A stretch of 64,000 nucleotides of DNA. Source: Pseudarthrobacter oxydans (GTDB taxonomy: Bacteria > Actinomycetota > Actinomycetes > Actinomycetales > Micrococcaceae). The position numbers and the translations under genes are program-made. Numbering within the stretch: the stretch's first letter is position 1; each line of letters begins with the position of its first letter. Below the pieces are notes generated by a model. That model was not told where the DNA came from. It searched no databases and worked only from the letters and a program-made list of their open reading frames with translations. The stretch spans positions 165,371-229,370 of the forward strand of contig NZ_JABTYH010000003.1 of assembly GCF_013314975.1 (NCBI RefSeq), in the 5' to 3' direction. Shown here piece by piece: positions 17,344 to 26,060 of the stretch.

Positions 17344-19866
17344 TCAGCCGCCGCTGTGCCGCCGAACGCCGTCGCCCGCTCCCTGCCTGGAATGACCAGG
17401 ACGGGAGCGTGCGGCGGCTTTTGCCGTCCTGCGCAGGAAGTGCCCTGTGGCCAGGAAAGGTGCGGCAAGCAGCCGGCCCAGCCGTCCCATCACGGACGGT
17501 GGGATCCACGCCGCCTGAAGCCGCCTGGGCAAGCCAGCATTGGCCTGCAGGGACGATTCCACGGCCGCAATCTGCGCAGCCACGGCGCCGCCGGTTCCGC
17601 GGGCCGGACCGGGCTGTCCGCCGTCGGCCGCTGCCTCCGGGTCAGCGCCGGACGGGCGGCCATAGCTGTGGCGTTCGAAGCCTGCCGTGAGTGCGGCGAC
17701 GGCCTGGTGCGCCGCCCGGTCCAGGCCATCGGGATCCCCCAGCAGCGCGCCGCGCAGCCGCGCTGAATACGCGCGGGGCGTTTCGCTGGATCCGGGGGGA
17801 AGGCCAAAGTCGGTGCCGAGGTCCAGCAGTTCACGCCAGCCCAGGGGCACCGCGTTAGCGGGGTCCTGGGGCCTCAGCCGCCTGGCCCTCATGCCTGCCC
17901 TGATGAGCCGGGGCGCGGCCATCAGGAGTGCCAGCCCCAGGACGCTGCATGCGACCAGGAGCCACGGCAGGAGCTGGACGCCCGGATCGGCACTTCCGCC
18001 GCCGCCGGGTGCGGGCAGCGCAGTGGCGCTCGGCGCGGGCGTGGGTGCGGGGGTGGCATCGGGAAGCAGGTCATCATTGTTGTCAAGCGCGTCAGGGGCG
18101 GCAGCGGTGGAGGATTCCGTGGCGTAGTCGGGAACCACGCCGCGGGACGGGGTGGGTTCGAAAGGCACCCAGCCCAGGCCCTGGAAGTAGAGCTCCGGCC
18201 AGGCGTGGGCATCGCGCGCATCCACCTCATACTCCGGCAGTGCTCCCTGGCCTGCCACCGAAACCGTGGCGCCGGTAAGCCTGCCCGGTGCGTAGCCCAC
18301 CGCGATGCGGCTGGGGATACCCTCAAGCCTCGCCATCACAGCCATCGCGGACGCGTAGTGGATGCAGTATCCGCTCTTTTGCTCAAGGAAGTCGGCCAGG
18401 ACCGACAGCCCGTTGCCGTCATAGCCGCCCTGCACCGGAGACTGCAGGGAATAGGTGAACTCTGCCGAACGGAGGTATTTCTGGATGGCCATGGCCTTCG
18501 CGTACGGGGTGCCTGTCCCCGCCACGGTATCGGCGGTGCTGCGGACAATGTCCGGAACGTTGCCGGGAATCCTGGTGAAATCCTCCGGGATGCCCTGGAC
18601 GGCGGCCGAGGACTGTGCCAGGAGCCCTGCCGTCAGCCGGGGGGCGGTGGACGTGACCAGGTACTCCTGCCGCCGGGACGTGGTGGTGTCCGAACCTTTG
18701 ATGCTGAGGGTGGCCGGGTCCCAGGTCCACCGCCCGCTGAGTCCGCGGACCGATTCCGGGGCATACGGGGCAGGGAGATAGGGGCTGGTGAAGCTGCCGG
18801 CGTCGATGGCTGTGACCAGCCGCTGCTGCTCGTCCGCCAGGACTGTGTAGCCGGGATCGATGCGCCCGCCCAGGGGCAGCCGGGAGGCGTCACGGTCGTC
18901 CGGCCCCCAGGAGTCGCCATCGAAATGGTCAACGGTGACGGAGCGCAGGTACAGCGGGGTGGAGGCGTTCGTGGCGTAGGTGATCCGGCCGCTGCCGTCA
19001 GGTGTCCGCAGGCTGTTGCCCAGCGTGATCATGGGGTTAAGGCCGGTGGAGGTGCCCCACGGGTTGAGCCGGGAACCTTGCGGAAACGTTCCCTGGTCAA
19101 AGCCGGGAATGGCCATGGGCACCACCAGTGTGGCGGCCAGGGCAACAGATCCCGTAAGCACGGCACGCTTCACCTGGCCCGGGCTGCGGGCGGAATCAGT
19201 CTGGAACCGGGCACTGGGGGCGAAATACTGGCTGCAGGCGAGGACCGCCAGGTATCCCGCCACCGTGAAGGCGAAGCCCCAGAAACCCACGCTTTGCGGC
19301 TTGATCATTGCCGGCACCACCAGGATGGCCAGCAGCCCCACCCCGGACGCAGCGGGAATGCCGAGCGGCACCGCGAGGGCGTCCACCAGGATCACCGCCA
19401 GGCCCAGCACAGCGCAAATGACCATGACGATGCCCACATTCGGCGCCACGGGAGCCGTCTCTGAAAGGACGGTTTCGCTGGCCCTCCGGATGAGGCGGTT
19501 CAGCTCAACGAGGGTTCCGGCGGTAGGGATGAACCCGGCCAGGCTGGAGCTGCGGAAGAACGTCAGTGTCAGGATGGCGCCCAGGGAGATGAATCCACCG
19601 GCCGTCACCAGGAGGGGCTGGGCGCGTACGGACCGCAGGGCAGCCAGCGTGAGGCTGACCACCACGACGGTGGTCAGGACGGGCCAGTACCAGCCCCAGC
19701 CGCGGAGCACCCCGTTCAGCGAAAGCGCGGCACCGGAGACGGCAACGGCGATGGCGCCGGCCATGGCCCAGGGGTAGGCGCCCACCCGGTGCCGTGCGGC
19801 GGCCTGCTCCGGCCTGCGTCCGGACTGCCTGCTGGCTCCCGGACTGCGCGTTGGGGCCGCGGTCAC
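17344..19866 (-). CDS. TgpA/DUF3488 family transglutaminase-like membrane protein
   Basis: 840 residues. The GTG at 19866 overlaps the stop of the DUF58 gene as GTGA, so translation is probably coupled. About six N-terminal membrane segments (GAIAVAVSGAALSLNGVL onward) are followed by an exterior transglutaminase-core domain with the Cys in KSGYCIHYASAMAVMARLEG, the His in VDARDAHAWPELYFQGLGWV and FEPTPSRG. A Pro/Ala linker, another membrane segment (LLPWLLVACSVLGLALLMAA) and a cytoplasmic DUF4129-like tail complete it. MoxR-DUF58-TgpA operons are widespread in Actinobacteria; the substrate is unknown. Confidence 0.9.
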   Translation of the reverse strand: MTAAPTRSPGASRQSGRRPEQAAARHRVGAYPWAMAGAIAVAVSGAALSLNGVLRGWGWYWPVLTTVVVVSLTLAALRSVRAQPLLVTAGGFISLGAILTLTFFRSSSLAGFIPTAGTLVELNRLIRRASETVLSETAPVAPNVGIVMVICAVLGLAVILVDALAVPLGIPAASGVGLLAILVVPAMIKPQSVGFWGFAFTVAGYLAVLACSQYFAPSARFQTDSARSPGQVKRAVLTGSVALAATLVVPMAIPGFDQGTFPQGSRLNPWGTSTGLNPMITLGNSLRTPDGSGRITYATNASTPLYLRSVTVDHFDGDSWGPDDRDASRLPLGGRIDPGYTVLADEQQRLVTAIDAGSFTSPYLPAPYAPESVRGLSGRWTWDPATLSIKGSDTTTSRRQEYLVTSTAPRLTAGLLAQSSAAVQGIPEDFTRIPGNVPDIVRSTADTVAGTGTPYAKAMAIQKYLRSAEFTYSLQSPVQGGYDGNGLSVLADFLEQKSGYCIHYASAMAVMARLEGIPSRIAVGYAPGRLTGATVSVAGQGALPEYEVDARDAHAWPELYFQGLGWVPFEPTPSRGVVPDYATESSTAAAPDALDNNDDLLPDATPAPTPAPSATALPAPGGGGSADPGVQLLPWLLVACSVLGLALLMAAPRLIRAGMRARRLRPQDPANAVPLGWRELLDLGTDFGLPPGSSETPRAYSARLRGALLGDPDGLDRAAHQAVAALTAGFERHSYGRPSGADPEAAADGGQPGPARGTGGAVAAQIAAVESSLQANAGLPRRLQAAWIPPSVMGRLGRLLAAPFLATGHFLRRTAKAAARSRPGHSRQGAGDGVRRHSGG

Positions 19867-21305
19867 CGCGCGGCTCCGGTTCCGCGGCGGACCTCGGCCG
19901 AGGGAGCGGGCACTGCCACGTCTTGGTCGAACTGGCTCCAGGCCGATGCCACGGACACGGCGGGCGCAACGGCCACCGCCCGCCACCCTCCCTGCCGCAG
20001 CACTTCCAAAACCTCCGCTGACTCGCCGGGCTTTTCCGTCACGATGACGGCGAAGGCATTCGTGGCGTAGCCCGCGGCAGGGGCAAGGGCGAGGGCCTCC
20101 ATCCGCGAGAGTGTTCCAAGGACCGCGATCACCGGACCCCTCATGCGGTGTGCGGAAAGTTTGTCCATGAGCAGGTCATCGAAGGCCTCAGGTCCCGCGT
20201 CGAGGGCAGTGCGCTCGCCGGCTGCACCGACCCGGCCCGCCCAGTGCTGGAGGGCGTTGTCACGGTGGGGGTGGTGGGACCCGGTCAGCTGGATGGCTGC
20301 CAGGCTTTCGGCGATGGACTGGAGCCCGGCTGCGCCGCTGTACTCCTCCACCTCAGGCTCGGGGGCCGACGGCGAACGCAGGAAGGCGGGTCCGCCGCCG
20401 GTGTCGAGCAGGCGCAGCGCGTAGTTCCGTTCCGCCAGGTGTGCGCTGATGGACATGACTGCCACGACCGACCATTCGAAGGTTCCGCTGGTGGCCAAGG
20501 GGTGCCCGTCCGGGCCTGCCTGCCCCGCCGGCCCGCCGGAACCTCCATTAAACGCACCGTACCGGTGGTCCATGATGACCGTGGCCTCAGGTGTGGTGAC
20601 GGATTCCTCCTGGCGCACCATGAGGTCGCCGTGGCGTGCGGTGGCAGCCCAGTGCACCCGCCGCATCGGGTCGCCGTGGCGGTACTCGCGGGTCATCACG
20701 TCGTCATCGCTGGGGTTGGCTCGGATCCTGGTGGCGGTCACGCCGTCATTGCCGCGCGCGCCGGCCAGTCCGGTGAGGGGAAGGACGACGGCGGCGGGCG
20801 TCACGGTGAGGATGTCGCCGTCGTCTATTGCCTGCCTGTGCAGCGACAGGCCAAACGGATCCGTGAATTCGGCGGTCACCGGGCCGATGAGGAACTGGCC
20901 GCGCTGGGCCGAACGGAGGTGGTATTCATACCGGCTGGTGCCCCCGGTGGCTGAACGGGAGGGGAACCGGAAAGCCGGCGACTCGCCGAAACGGGCGGGC
21001 AGCCGCTCCTCCATGGTGGCGCTTCCGCTTCCGCTGCCCGTCCGTGCCACTGCGAGCCGCACGGTTGTGGGCGCCGACGTTTCCACGGGCGACGGAGTGA
21101 ACTCGCGGTACACCCGGAACCGGGGCTTGACCAGCCGGATCCCGGCAAGGGAAACCAGGGGGAGGACAATCAGCAGTACTGCCAGCGTCAGCAGGTCCCT
21201 GCGGCCCATGACGTAGGCGGCGCCCACTGCAACCCCGCCGGCGGCGATCATTCCCCAACCGCGTTGGGTGAAGAGGTGCCGCGGCACCCTGTCCGACAGC
21301 GCCAT
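19863..21305 (-). CDS. DUF58 domain-containing protein
   Basis: 480 residues. Two N-terminal membrane segments (GMIAAGGVAVGAAYVMG and LLTLAVLLIVLPLVSLAGI) are followed by a beta-rich region and the DUF58 core (about 215-265) with ATRIRANPSDDDVMTREYRH, GDPMRRVHWAATARHGDLMV and RQEESVTTPEATVIMDHRYG. DUF58 proteins have a VWA-like fold and act with MoxR ATPases, probably in assembly or activation of a membrane complex; the target is unknown. It lies 9 nt downstream of the MoxR gene and overlaps the transglutaminase gene by 4 nt. Confidence 0.9.
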   Translation of the reverse strand: MALSDRVPRHLFTQRGWGMIAAGGVAVGAAYVMGRRDLLTLAVLLIVLPLVSLAGIRLVKPRFRVYREFTPSPVETSAPTTVRLAVARTGSGSGSATMEERLPARFGESPAFRFPSRSATGGTSRYEYHLRSAQRGQFLIGPVTAEFTDPFGLSLHRQAIDDGDILTVTPAAVVLPLTGLAGARGNDGVTATRIRANPSDDDVMTREYRHGDPMRRVHWAATARHGDLMVRQEESVTTPEATVIMDHRYGAFNGGSGGPAGQAGPDGHPLATSGTFEWSVVAVMSISAHLAERNYALRLLDTGGGPAFLRSPSAPEPEVEEYSGAAGLQSIAESLAAIQLTGSHHPHRDNALQHWAGRVGAAGERTALDAGPEAFDDLLMDKLSAHRMRGPVIAVLGTLSRMEALALAPAAGYATNAFAVIVTEKPGESAEVLEVLRQGGWRAVAVAPAVSVASAWSQFDQDVAVPAPSAEVRRGTGAAR

Positions 21306-21314
21306 GGGTTTCCC

Positions 21315-22442
21315 CTACTGGTTCCTGCTCAGCCCGGTGACCGGGGCCGCTGTCCTGCCGGCAGGTGCCGCATTCCTTGTGCCGGTTCCGGCGCCCTCCG
21401 AAGTGACCGGCAGGCGGGACAGGATGCCCCTCAGTACGCTGTGCGGGGTTTCCCCGGACCCGGCAGCCTTGCGGTCCAGGATGATGCGGTGCGCCAGGAC
21501 AGCTTCGGCCACGTGGACGACGTCGTCCGGCAGGACGAAGTCCCGGGCGTCCAGGGCGGCGGTGGCTTTCGCCGCCCGGAGCAGCTGCAGCAGGGAGCGT
21601 GGGCTGGCGCCAAGCCGGAGCAGTGGACTTTCCCTGGTGGCCCTACCCAGCGACACGGTGTATTCCTTGACGGCCTTGGACACGTAAACCTGCTGCACCG
21701 TGGTGATCATGGCGGCCACCTCCGCCGAGGTGACCACCGCGGAGACCCTGGTCAGGGGCGAGGTGGCCTGATGCGTCTCGAGCATCTCAATCTCGGCGTC
21801 CTTGTCCGGGTACCCCATGGAGATCCGGGCCATGAACCGGTCCCGTTGCGCCTCCGGCAACGGATAGGTCCCTTCCATTTCGATGGGGTTCTGGGTGGCC
21901 ACCACCATGAACGGCTCGTCGAGCCGGTACGAGGTGCCGTCAACCGTGACCTGGTGCTCTTCCATGCATTCGAGCAGCGCTGACTGTGTCTTGGCGGAGG
22001 CCCTGTTGATTTCGTCGCCAATGACAATGTTGGCAAAGACCGCCCCCGGCCGGAACTCGAACAGGCGGGAGGACTGGTTGTAGATGGACACACCCGTCAC
22101 ATCCGACGGCAGCAGGTCGGGGGTGAACTGGATCCGGTTGACGGTGCAGTCGATGGTGCGGGCCAGGGTCTTCGCGAGGAGTGTTTTCCCCACTCCGGGC
22201 ACATCTTCGAGGAGCAGATGCCCCTGGGCCAGCAGGACGGTCAGTGCCAGCCTGGCGGCGTCGGATTTCCCATCGATGACGGTATTGACAGACGAGAGGA
22301 TGCGCTGCGTTGCCGCGTGGAAACCTTCCGCGTCCATGGCGGCCGGGCGGTGCCCGTTCAGGTGGCTGACGGGATCAGCGAGCCCCGCCAGGGTGCGGTT
22401 CGCAGCGCTCACATCGTTGGCAGTGCGTCGGTGGGATTCCAT
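21315..22442 (-). CDS. MoxR family AAA+ ATPase
   Basis: 375 residues from the ATG at 22442 (MESHRRTAND), with AAAGG upstream; an in-frame start at 22517 is less likely. AAA_3 motifs: Walker A in LLEDVPGVGKTLLAKTLART, Walker B with NIVIGDEINRASAKTQSALL, sensor 1 in FMVVATQNPIEMEGTYPLPE and the arginine-finger block EAQRDRFMARISMGYP. The C-terminal lid has LGASPRSLLQLLRAAKATAA. MoxR ATPases are thought to be chaperone-like activators. It is the first gene of the MoxR-DUF58-TgpA operon. A TAGTCT -10 on the minus strand near 22530 fits as the promoter. Confidence 0.93.
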   Translation of the reverse strand: MESHRRTANDVSAANRTLAGLADPVSHLNGHRPAAMDAEGFHAATQRILSSVNTVIDGKSDAARLALTVLLAQGHLLLEDVPGVGKTLLAKTLARTIDCTVNRIQFTPDLLPSDVTGVSIYNQSSRLFEFRPGAVFANIVIGDEINRASAKTQSALLECMEEHQVTVDGTSYRLDEPFMVVATQNPIEMEGTYPLPEAQRDRFMARISMGYPDKDAEIEMLETHQATSPLTRVSAVVTSAEVAAMITTVQQVYVSKAVKEYTVSLGRATRESPLLRLGASPRSLLQLLRAAKATAALDARDFVLPDDVVHVAEAVLAHRIILDRKAAGSGETPHSVLRGILSRLPVTSEGAGTGTRNAAPAGRTAAPVTGLSRNQ

Positions 22443-22593
22443 CGGCAACCTTTCAGCCCGGGGTTCTACCTGGACGGGACAACAAGCCTGCCGTCGCCCG
22501 TCGGTGGGCGTTCGCATGTGTTCCTACCAGACTACTAACACAACTGCCGCAGCTGACAGAGAGTTCCGACAAAAATGGGGAAGGGTCCGCGGC

Positions 22594-22605
22594 TAGGCTG
22601 GATGG
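22594..22605 (+). promoter_or_regulatory. -10 element for a leaderless tatD transcript
   Basis: TAGGCT at 22594-22599 is followed by 6 nt and then the ATG at 22606, with no ribosome site. Confidence 0.55.
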
Positions 22606-23511
22606 ATGTGCACCTCGCTTCCTCCTGCCGCTTATCAGGACCCTGGCACCGATGACGCCCAGGAGCCGCGCAGTTCCCGGCCAAAGGCCTTCCCGCCCGC
22701 TCCCGAGCCCCTGCCCGTACCCGTGATGGATAACCACACACACCTGGACTTCCCGGATGGCAAGGCTCCCGTTGGGATATCGGCGGCGCTTGATGCCGCT
22801 GCCGCCGTGGGCGTCCAAGGTGCGGTGCAGGTGGGCTGCGACCTTGAGTCATCACGGTTCACCGTCCAAGCGGTTGACCTGGACCGCCGGCTGTTGGGGG
22901 CGGTGGCGTTGCACCCCAACGACGCTCCCCGCTACGCCGCCCGCGGCCAGTTGGAAGAGGCGCTGGCGGAAATTGAACAGCTGGCCGCCCACCCGCGGAT
23001 CCGGGCCATCGGCGAGACCGGCCTGGACTACTACCGCACCGAAGGAGAAGGCCTGGCGCACCAGCGGCACTCCTTCCGCCGCCATATCGACATCGCCAAA
23101 CGCCTCGACCTGACGCTCCAGATCCACGACCGGGACGCGCACGACGACGTCGTCCAGGTGCTCCGGGAAGAAGGCGCCCCTGCACGCGTGGTCTTCCACT
23201 GTTTCTCCGGCGATGAGGATCTGGCAAGAACCTGCAACCAGGAGGGCTGGTGGATGTCCTTTGCCGGAACCCTGACCTTCCGCAACGCCGCCAACCTGCG
23301 TGCTGCGCTCGCTGTTGCGGATCCCAACCTGGTCCTGGTGGAAACCGATGCGCCGTTCCTTACCCCGCACCCGCACCGGGGCCGGCCAAATGCCAGCTAC
23401 ATGGTCCCTTACACGGTCCGGGCCATGGCCGAATTGACAGGAACTGACCTGGCCGGGCTGTGCGCCGGAATCGCCGACAATACCGTGCGGGCATACGGAA
23501 GCTGGGACTGA
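22606..23511 (+). CDS. tatD: TatD family metal-dependent DNase/hydrolase
   Basis: 301 residues. The metal ligands are visible: HTHLDF near residue 44, Glu and Asp in AIGETGLDYYRTEG, LQIHDRDAHDDVVQVL, VFHCFSGDEDLA and LVETDAPFLTPHPHRG. TatD proteins are Mg-dependent TIM-barrel nucleases or phosphoesterases implicated in DNA repair and quality control. An extra Pro-rich N-terminal stretch of about 40 residues precedes the barrel. If the leaderless ATG is wrong, VMDNHTHL at 22720 could be a shorter start. tatD-rpfB-rsmA-ispE is the same order as in M. tuberculosis. Confidence 0.92.
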   Translation: MCTSLPPAAYQDPGTDDAQEPRSSRPKAFPPAPEPLPVPVMDNHTHLDFPDGKAPVGISAALDAAAAVGVQGAVQVGCDLESSRFTVQAVDLDRRLLGAVALHPNDAPRYAARGQLEEALAEIEQLAAHPRIRAIGETGLDYYRTEGEGLAHQRHSFRRHIDIAKRLDLTLQIHDRDAHDDVVQVLREEGAPARVVFHCFSGDEDLARTCNQEGWWMSFAGTLTFRNAANLRAALAVADPNLVLVETDAPFLTPHPHRGRPNASYMVPYTVRAMAELTGTDLAGLCAGIADNTVRAYGSWD

Positions 23512-23533
23512 GGGACCGATTTCCCGGCGTTAC

Positions 23534-23558
23534 ATTATGAATACCAGGTATGCATAAT
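23534..23558. promoter_or_regulatory. AT-rich 25-bp near-palindrome upstream of rpfB, candidate operator
   Basis: The arms ATTATG (23534-23539) and CATAAT (23553-23558) pair exactly, as do the inner ATACC (23541-23545) and GGTAT (23547-23551); only the centre base and one pair mismatch. It lies 2 bp upstream of the candidate -35. Such AT-rich symmetry is unusual in this GC-rich genome and suggests a dimeric regulator. There is no T run. Confidence 0.5.
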
Positions 23559-23560
23559 TC

Positions 23561-23590
23561 TTGGCGGCTTTATAACGCTACGGTTACAGT
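23561..23590 (+). promoter_or_regulatory. Candidate rpfB promoter (-35 TTGGCG, -10 TACAGT)
   Basis: TTGGCG at 23561-23566 and TACAGT at 23585-23590 are separated by 18 bp and match sigma-70-type elements. Transcription would start near 23597 and produce a leader of about 195 nt. Confidence 0.45.
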
Positions 23591-23599
23591 GGACATTTA

Positions 23600-23791
23600 T
23601 TAGCCGGGGTCGGGGAAGGCCAACGGGTAATTTCACTTCTTTCCGCAGCAGGATTGCCGGGCTTTGTCCCGCGTGCCGGTTGTGCGGAGTGTGGCGGCGC
23701 AACGGTGCCCGGACTGCCATCTTCAGGCGGTGCCGGGCCTTTTATTGCGCGATTTCCCCGTGCCCGGAAGGACCTAAAGTTACGGGCAAAC
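23600..23791 (+). ncRNA. Structured rpfB leader, possible riboswitch/attenuator (class not assigned)
   Basis: The untranslated leader contains a 12-bp hairpin: GCCCGG at 23707-23712 with CCGGGC at 23733-23738, and ACTGCC with GGCGGT inside. TTTT follows at 23740-23743, as in an intrinsic terminator, about 50 nt before the GTG. An upstream copy of the right arm (GCCGGGC, 23656-23662) could pair with the left arm and form an antiterminator. CCGCA (23643-23647) pairs with TGCGG (23682-23686). Actinobacterial rpf genes are known c-di-AMP (ydaO) riboswitch targets; GGTCGGGGAA and GGGTAATTTC near 23608-23635 only loosely resemble that core, so I do not assign the class. Confidence 0.45.
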
Positions 23792-24970
23792 GTGAGCAAG
23801 TTCTTCACATCGGACGGCAAGTTCAGCTTCGTCAAGGTTGGTGCCCAGCTTCTGGTGCTCTGCGCGCTCGTGGTGGGCCTCGTAGCCTTCGTGGGCAATA
23901 ACAAAACCATCACGCTCAACGTCGACGGCAAGGTCTCGTCCGTGCAGACGTTCGGCGGAACCGTGGGGCAGGTGGTCAAGAGCGCCAACCTGGAGCTGAA
24001 CCCTGCCGACCGCGTGTCGCCGTCGGTTGATGCCTCGGTCCAGAACGGCACCGTGATCAACGTCAACAAGGCGAAGGAAGTCAAGGTCAGCCTCGACGGT
24101 TCCGAGAAGACGGTCAATACCACCGCCCAGGACGTCGCCGGACTGGTAACTGAACTCGGCGTCGCCAGCGCTTCGTCGGTTTCCGCCCCCAAGGACGCCC
24201 AGCTTTCCGTCGCCGGTTCCTACGTCTCGATCTCCACCCCCAAGACCGTCAGCCTTGTTGCGGACGGCAAGGTGGACACCGCAACCACCACGGCGGCCAC
24301 GGTGGGCAAGGTCCTTGAAGACGCCGGCCTGGTGCTGGGTGCCAACGACCGCTCCTCGCAGCCGGTCAACGCCCATGTGGTCAACAACATGGTGATCAAG
24401 GTGTCGCGCGTTGACACCGGCCAGACCGCCGTCGCCACCGAGGACGTACCGTTCGAGACCGTCACGAGCGAAAGCGGCGAGCTGCTCAAGGGTGAGAAGG
24501 AAGTTACCCAGAAGGGTGCCGCCGGAAAGCTCGAGAAGACCTACAAGCTCGTGCTGGTGGATGGCCGGGAAGCCTCGCGCACCCTGGTGTCGGAAACAGT
24601 AGCTGTCCAGCCCGTGCCTGAGAAGGTCACCGTCGGCACCAAACCGAAGCCCGTTGCCCAGGCTGCCCCCGCAGCAAGTGCTCCCGCTGCAGGCGCCAAC
24701 ACCGGTGCCGCTGCTCCGGCCATGATGAATGAAGCCATGTGGGACAAGATCGCCCAGTGCGAGTCCACCGGAAACTGGAGCATCAACTCCGGCAACGGCT
24801 ATTACGGCGGCCTCCAGTTCGACATCCGGACCTGGATCGGCGCCGGCGGCGGGGCCTACGCTCCCAACGCCAGCCTTGCCACCAAGGCCCAGCAGATCGA
24901 CATTGCCAACCGCGTGTACGCGCAGCGCGGCCTTCAGCCATGGGGCTGCGGCTGGGCTGCCACCAGCTGA
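23792..24970 (+). CDS. rpfB: Resuscitation-promoting factor (RpfB type)
   Basis: 392 residues from the GTG at 23792 (VSKFFTSDGKFSF). A frame start at the TTG at 23654 would place the structured leader inside the gene. A membrane anchor (LLVLCALVVGLVAFVG) is followed by three DUF348 repeats (ITLNVDGKVSSVQTFGGTVG, VKVSLDGSEKTVNT, VSLVADGKVDTATT), a G5 domain (about 205-280, SESGELLKGEKEVTQKG), an Ala/Pro linker and the lysozyme-like Rpf domain with the catalytic Glu in AQCESTGNWSINSGNGYYGG (near residue 324). Rpf proteins cleave peptidoglycan outside the cell and promote exit from dormancy. Confidence 0.93.
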   Translation: MSKFFTSDGKFSFVKVGAQLLVLCALVVGLVAFVGNNKTITLNVDGKVSSVQTFGGTVGQVVKSANLELNPADRVSPSVDASVQNGTVINVNKAKEVKVSLDGSEKTVNTTAQDVAGLVTELGVASASSVSAPKDAQLSVAGSYVSISTPKTVSLVADGKVDTATTTAATVGKVLEDAGLVLGANDRSSQPVNAHVVNNMVIKVSRVDTGQTAVATEDVPFETVTSESGELLKGEKEVTQKGAAGKLEKTYKLVLVDGREASRTLVSETVAVQPVPEKVTVGTKPKPVAQAAPAASAPAAGANTGAAAPAMMNEAMWDKIAQCESTGNWSINSGNGYYGGLQFDIRTWIGAGGGAYAPNASLATKAQQIDIANRVYAQRGLQPWGCGWAATS

Positions 24971-24997
24971 CCTCCACGATTGCGTGCCCGTCAGGGC

Positions 24998-25040
24998 GCT
25001 GCGGCCGGGCACGGACCTCCGTGCCCGGCCGCAGCCTTTT
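24998..25040 (+). terminator. Strong intrinsic terminator after rpfB
   Basis: A perfect 18-bp stem (GCTGCGGCC... at 24998-25015 with its exact complement at 25018-25035), a 2-nt spacer (the real loop must be larger) and CTTTT. Confidence 0.85.
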
Positions 25041-25178
25041 AACCGGTCCTTGAGCCCGGCCGTCCGCCGCGGCTGGTTCCCTGGCCCCTGTTCCGCCCGC
25101 TTTCTCCACCTCTGCATCGCGGCTTCTTCCTGTTTCTCCCCTGCTCCTTCCGTGCGGGGCGGTGTGCACGGCGCGGGA

Positions 25179-25190
25179 TAGGATACCTAG
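25179..25190 (+). promoter_or_regulatory. -10 element for a leaderless rsmA transcript
   Basis: TAGGAT at 25179-25184 is followed by 6 nt and then the GTG at 25191. Confidence 0.55.
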
Positions 25191-26060
25191 GTGACTGAAC
25201 CAATCCCCGCGCCCGCACCGCTCTTTGGTGCATCCGACATACGCCGGCTCGCGGAGGAAATCGGAATCCGCCCCACCAAGACCCTCGGCCAGAACTTTGT
25301 GATTGACGGAAACACCATCCGCAGGATCGTGGCCGCCGCGGACATCGGACCGGACGAGACGGTGCTGGAAGTGGGCCCGGGGCTGGGATCCCTGACCTTG
25401 GGACTGCTCGATGCCGCCGCATCCGTGGTGGCAGTGGAAATCGACCCCGTGCTGGCCGCCAAGCTCCCGGCAACGGTCGACCAGTGGCGGCCGTCCGCTG
25501 CAGCCCGCTTCCACCTGGTGCACGCCGATGCCATGAAAGTCACGGAGCTCCCCGTACAGCCCACCGCGCTGGTGGCCAACCTGCCCTACAACGTCGCGGT
25601 CCCGGTGGTGCTCCACCTGCTGCAGCATTTCCCCAGCCTTCAGCACGGGCTGGTGATGGTCCAGGACGAGGTGGCTGACCGGCTCGCCGCAGGCCCCGGA
25701 TCCAAAACCTACGGGGTGCCGTCCGTCAAAGCCGCCTGGTACAGCCAGATGCGCAAAGCCGGCGTCATTGGAATGAACGTCTTCTGGCCTGCGCCGAAGA
25801 TCCACTCCGGGCTGGTGGCGTTTACCCGCCGCGAGCCTCCCGCCACCACCGCAACCCGTGAACAGGTCTTCGCCGTGGTGGACGCCGCCTTCGCCCAGCG
25901 CCGCAAGACCCTGAGGGCTGCCCTTGCCGGGTGGGCGGGCGGCGCACCGGAAGCGGAGCGCTGCCTGGTTGCTGCCGGCGTCGACCCCACTGCCAGGGGT
26001 GAGGTCATAGACATCCACGCCTTCGCCAGAATCGCAGAAGCCAAGCAGGCGTTGGCATGA
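25191..26060 (+). CDS. rsmA: 16S rRNA (adenine(1518)-N(6)/adenine(1519)-N(6))-dimethyltransferase
   Basis: 289 residues. RsmA/KsgA dimethylates A1518 and A1519 of 16S rRNA with SAM during 30S assembly. N-terminal family block [23 protein letters not shown] motif I in [15 protein letters not shown], the acidic [10 protein letters not shown] and the adenine-binding [18 protein letters not shown] are all present. The C-terminal rRNA-binding domain has [15 protein letters not shown]. The last four bases overlap ispE as ATGA, so the two genes are translationally coupled. Leaderless GTG start. Confidence 0.96.
   Translation: MTEPIPAPAPLFGASDIRRLAEEIGIRPTKTLGQNFVIDGNTIRRIVAAADIGPDETVLEVGPGLGSLTLGLLDAAASVVAVEIDPVLAAKLPATVDQWRPSAAARFHLVHADAMKVTELPVQPTALVANLPYNVAVPVVLHLLQHFPSLQHGLVMVQDEVADRLAAGPGSKTYGVPSVKAAWYSQMRKAGVIGMNVFWPAPKIHSGLVAFTRREPPATTATREQVFAVVDAAFAQRRKTLRAALAGWAGGAPEAERCLVAAGVDPTARGEVIDIHAFARIAEAKQALA

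Noticed and set aside
23654..23791. N-terminal extension of RpfB from a TTG
   Set aside because: The extension would encode a Cys/Pro-rich stretch over a terminator-like hairpin and has no spaced ribosome site; the membrane anchor follows the GTG at 23792.
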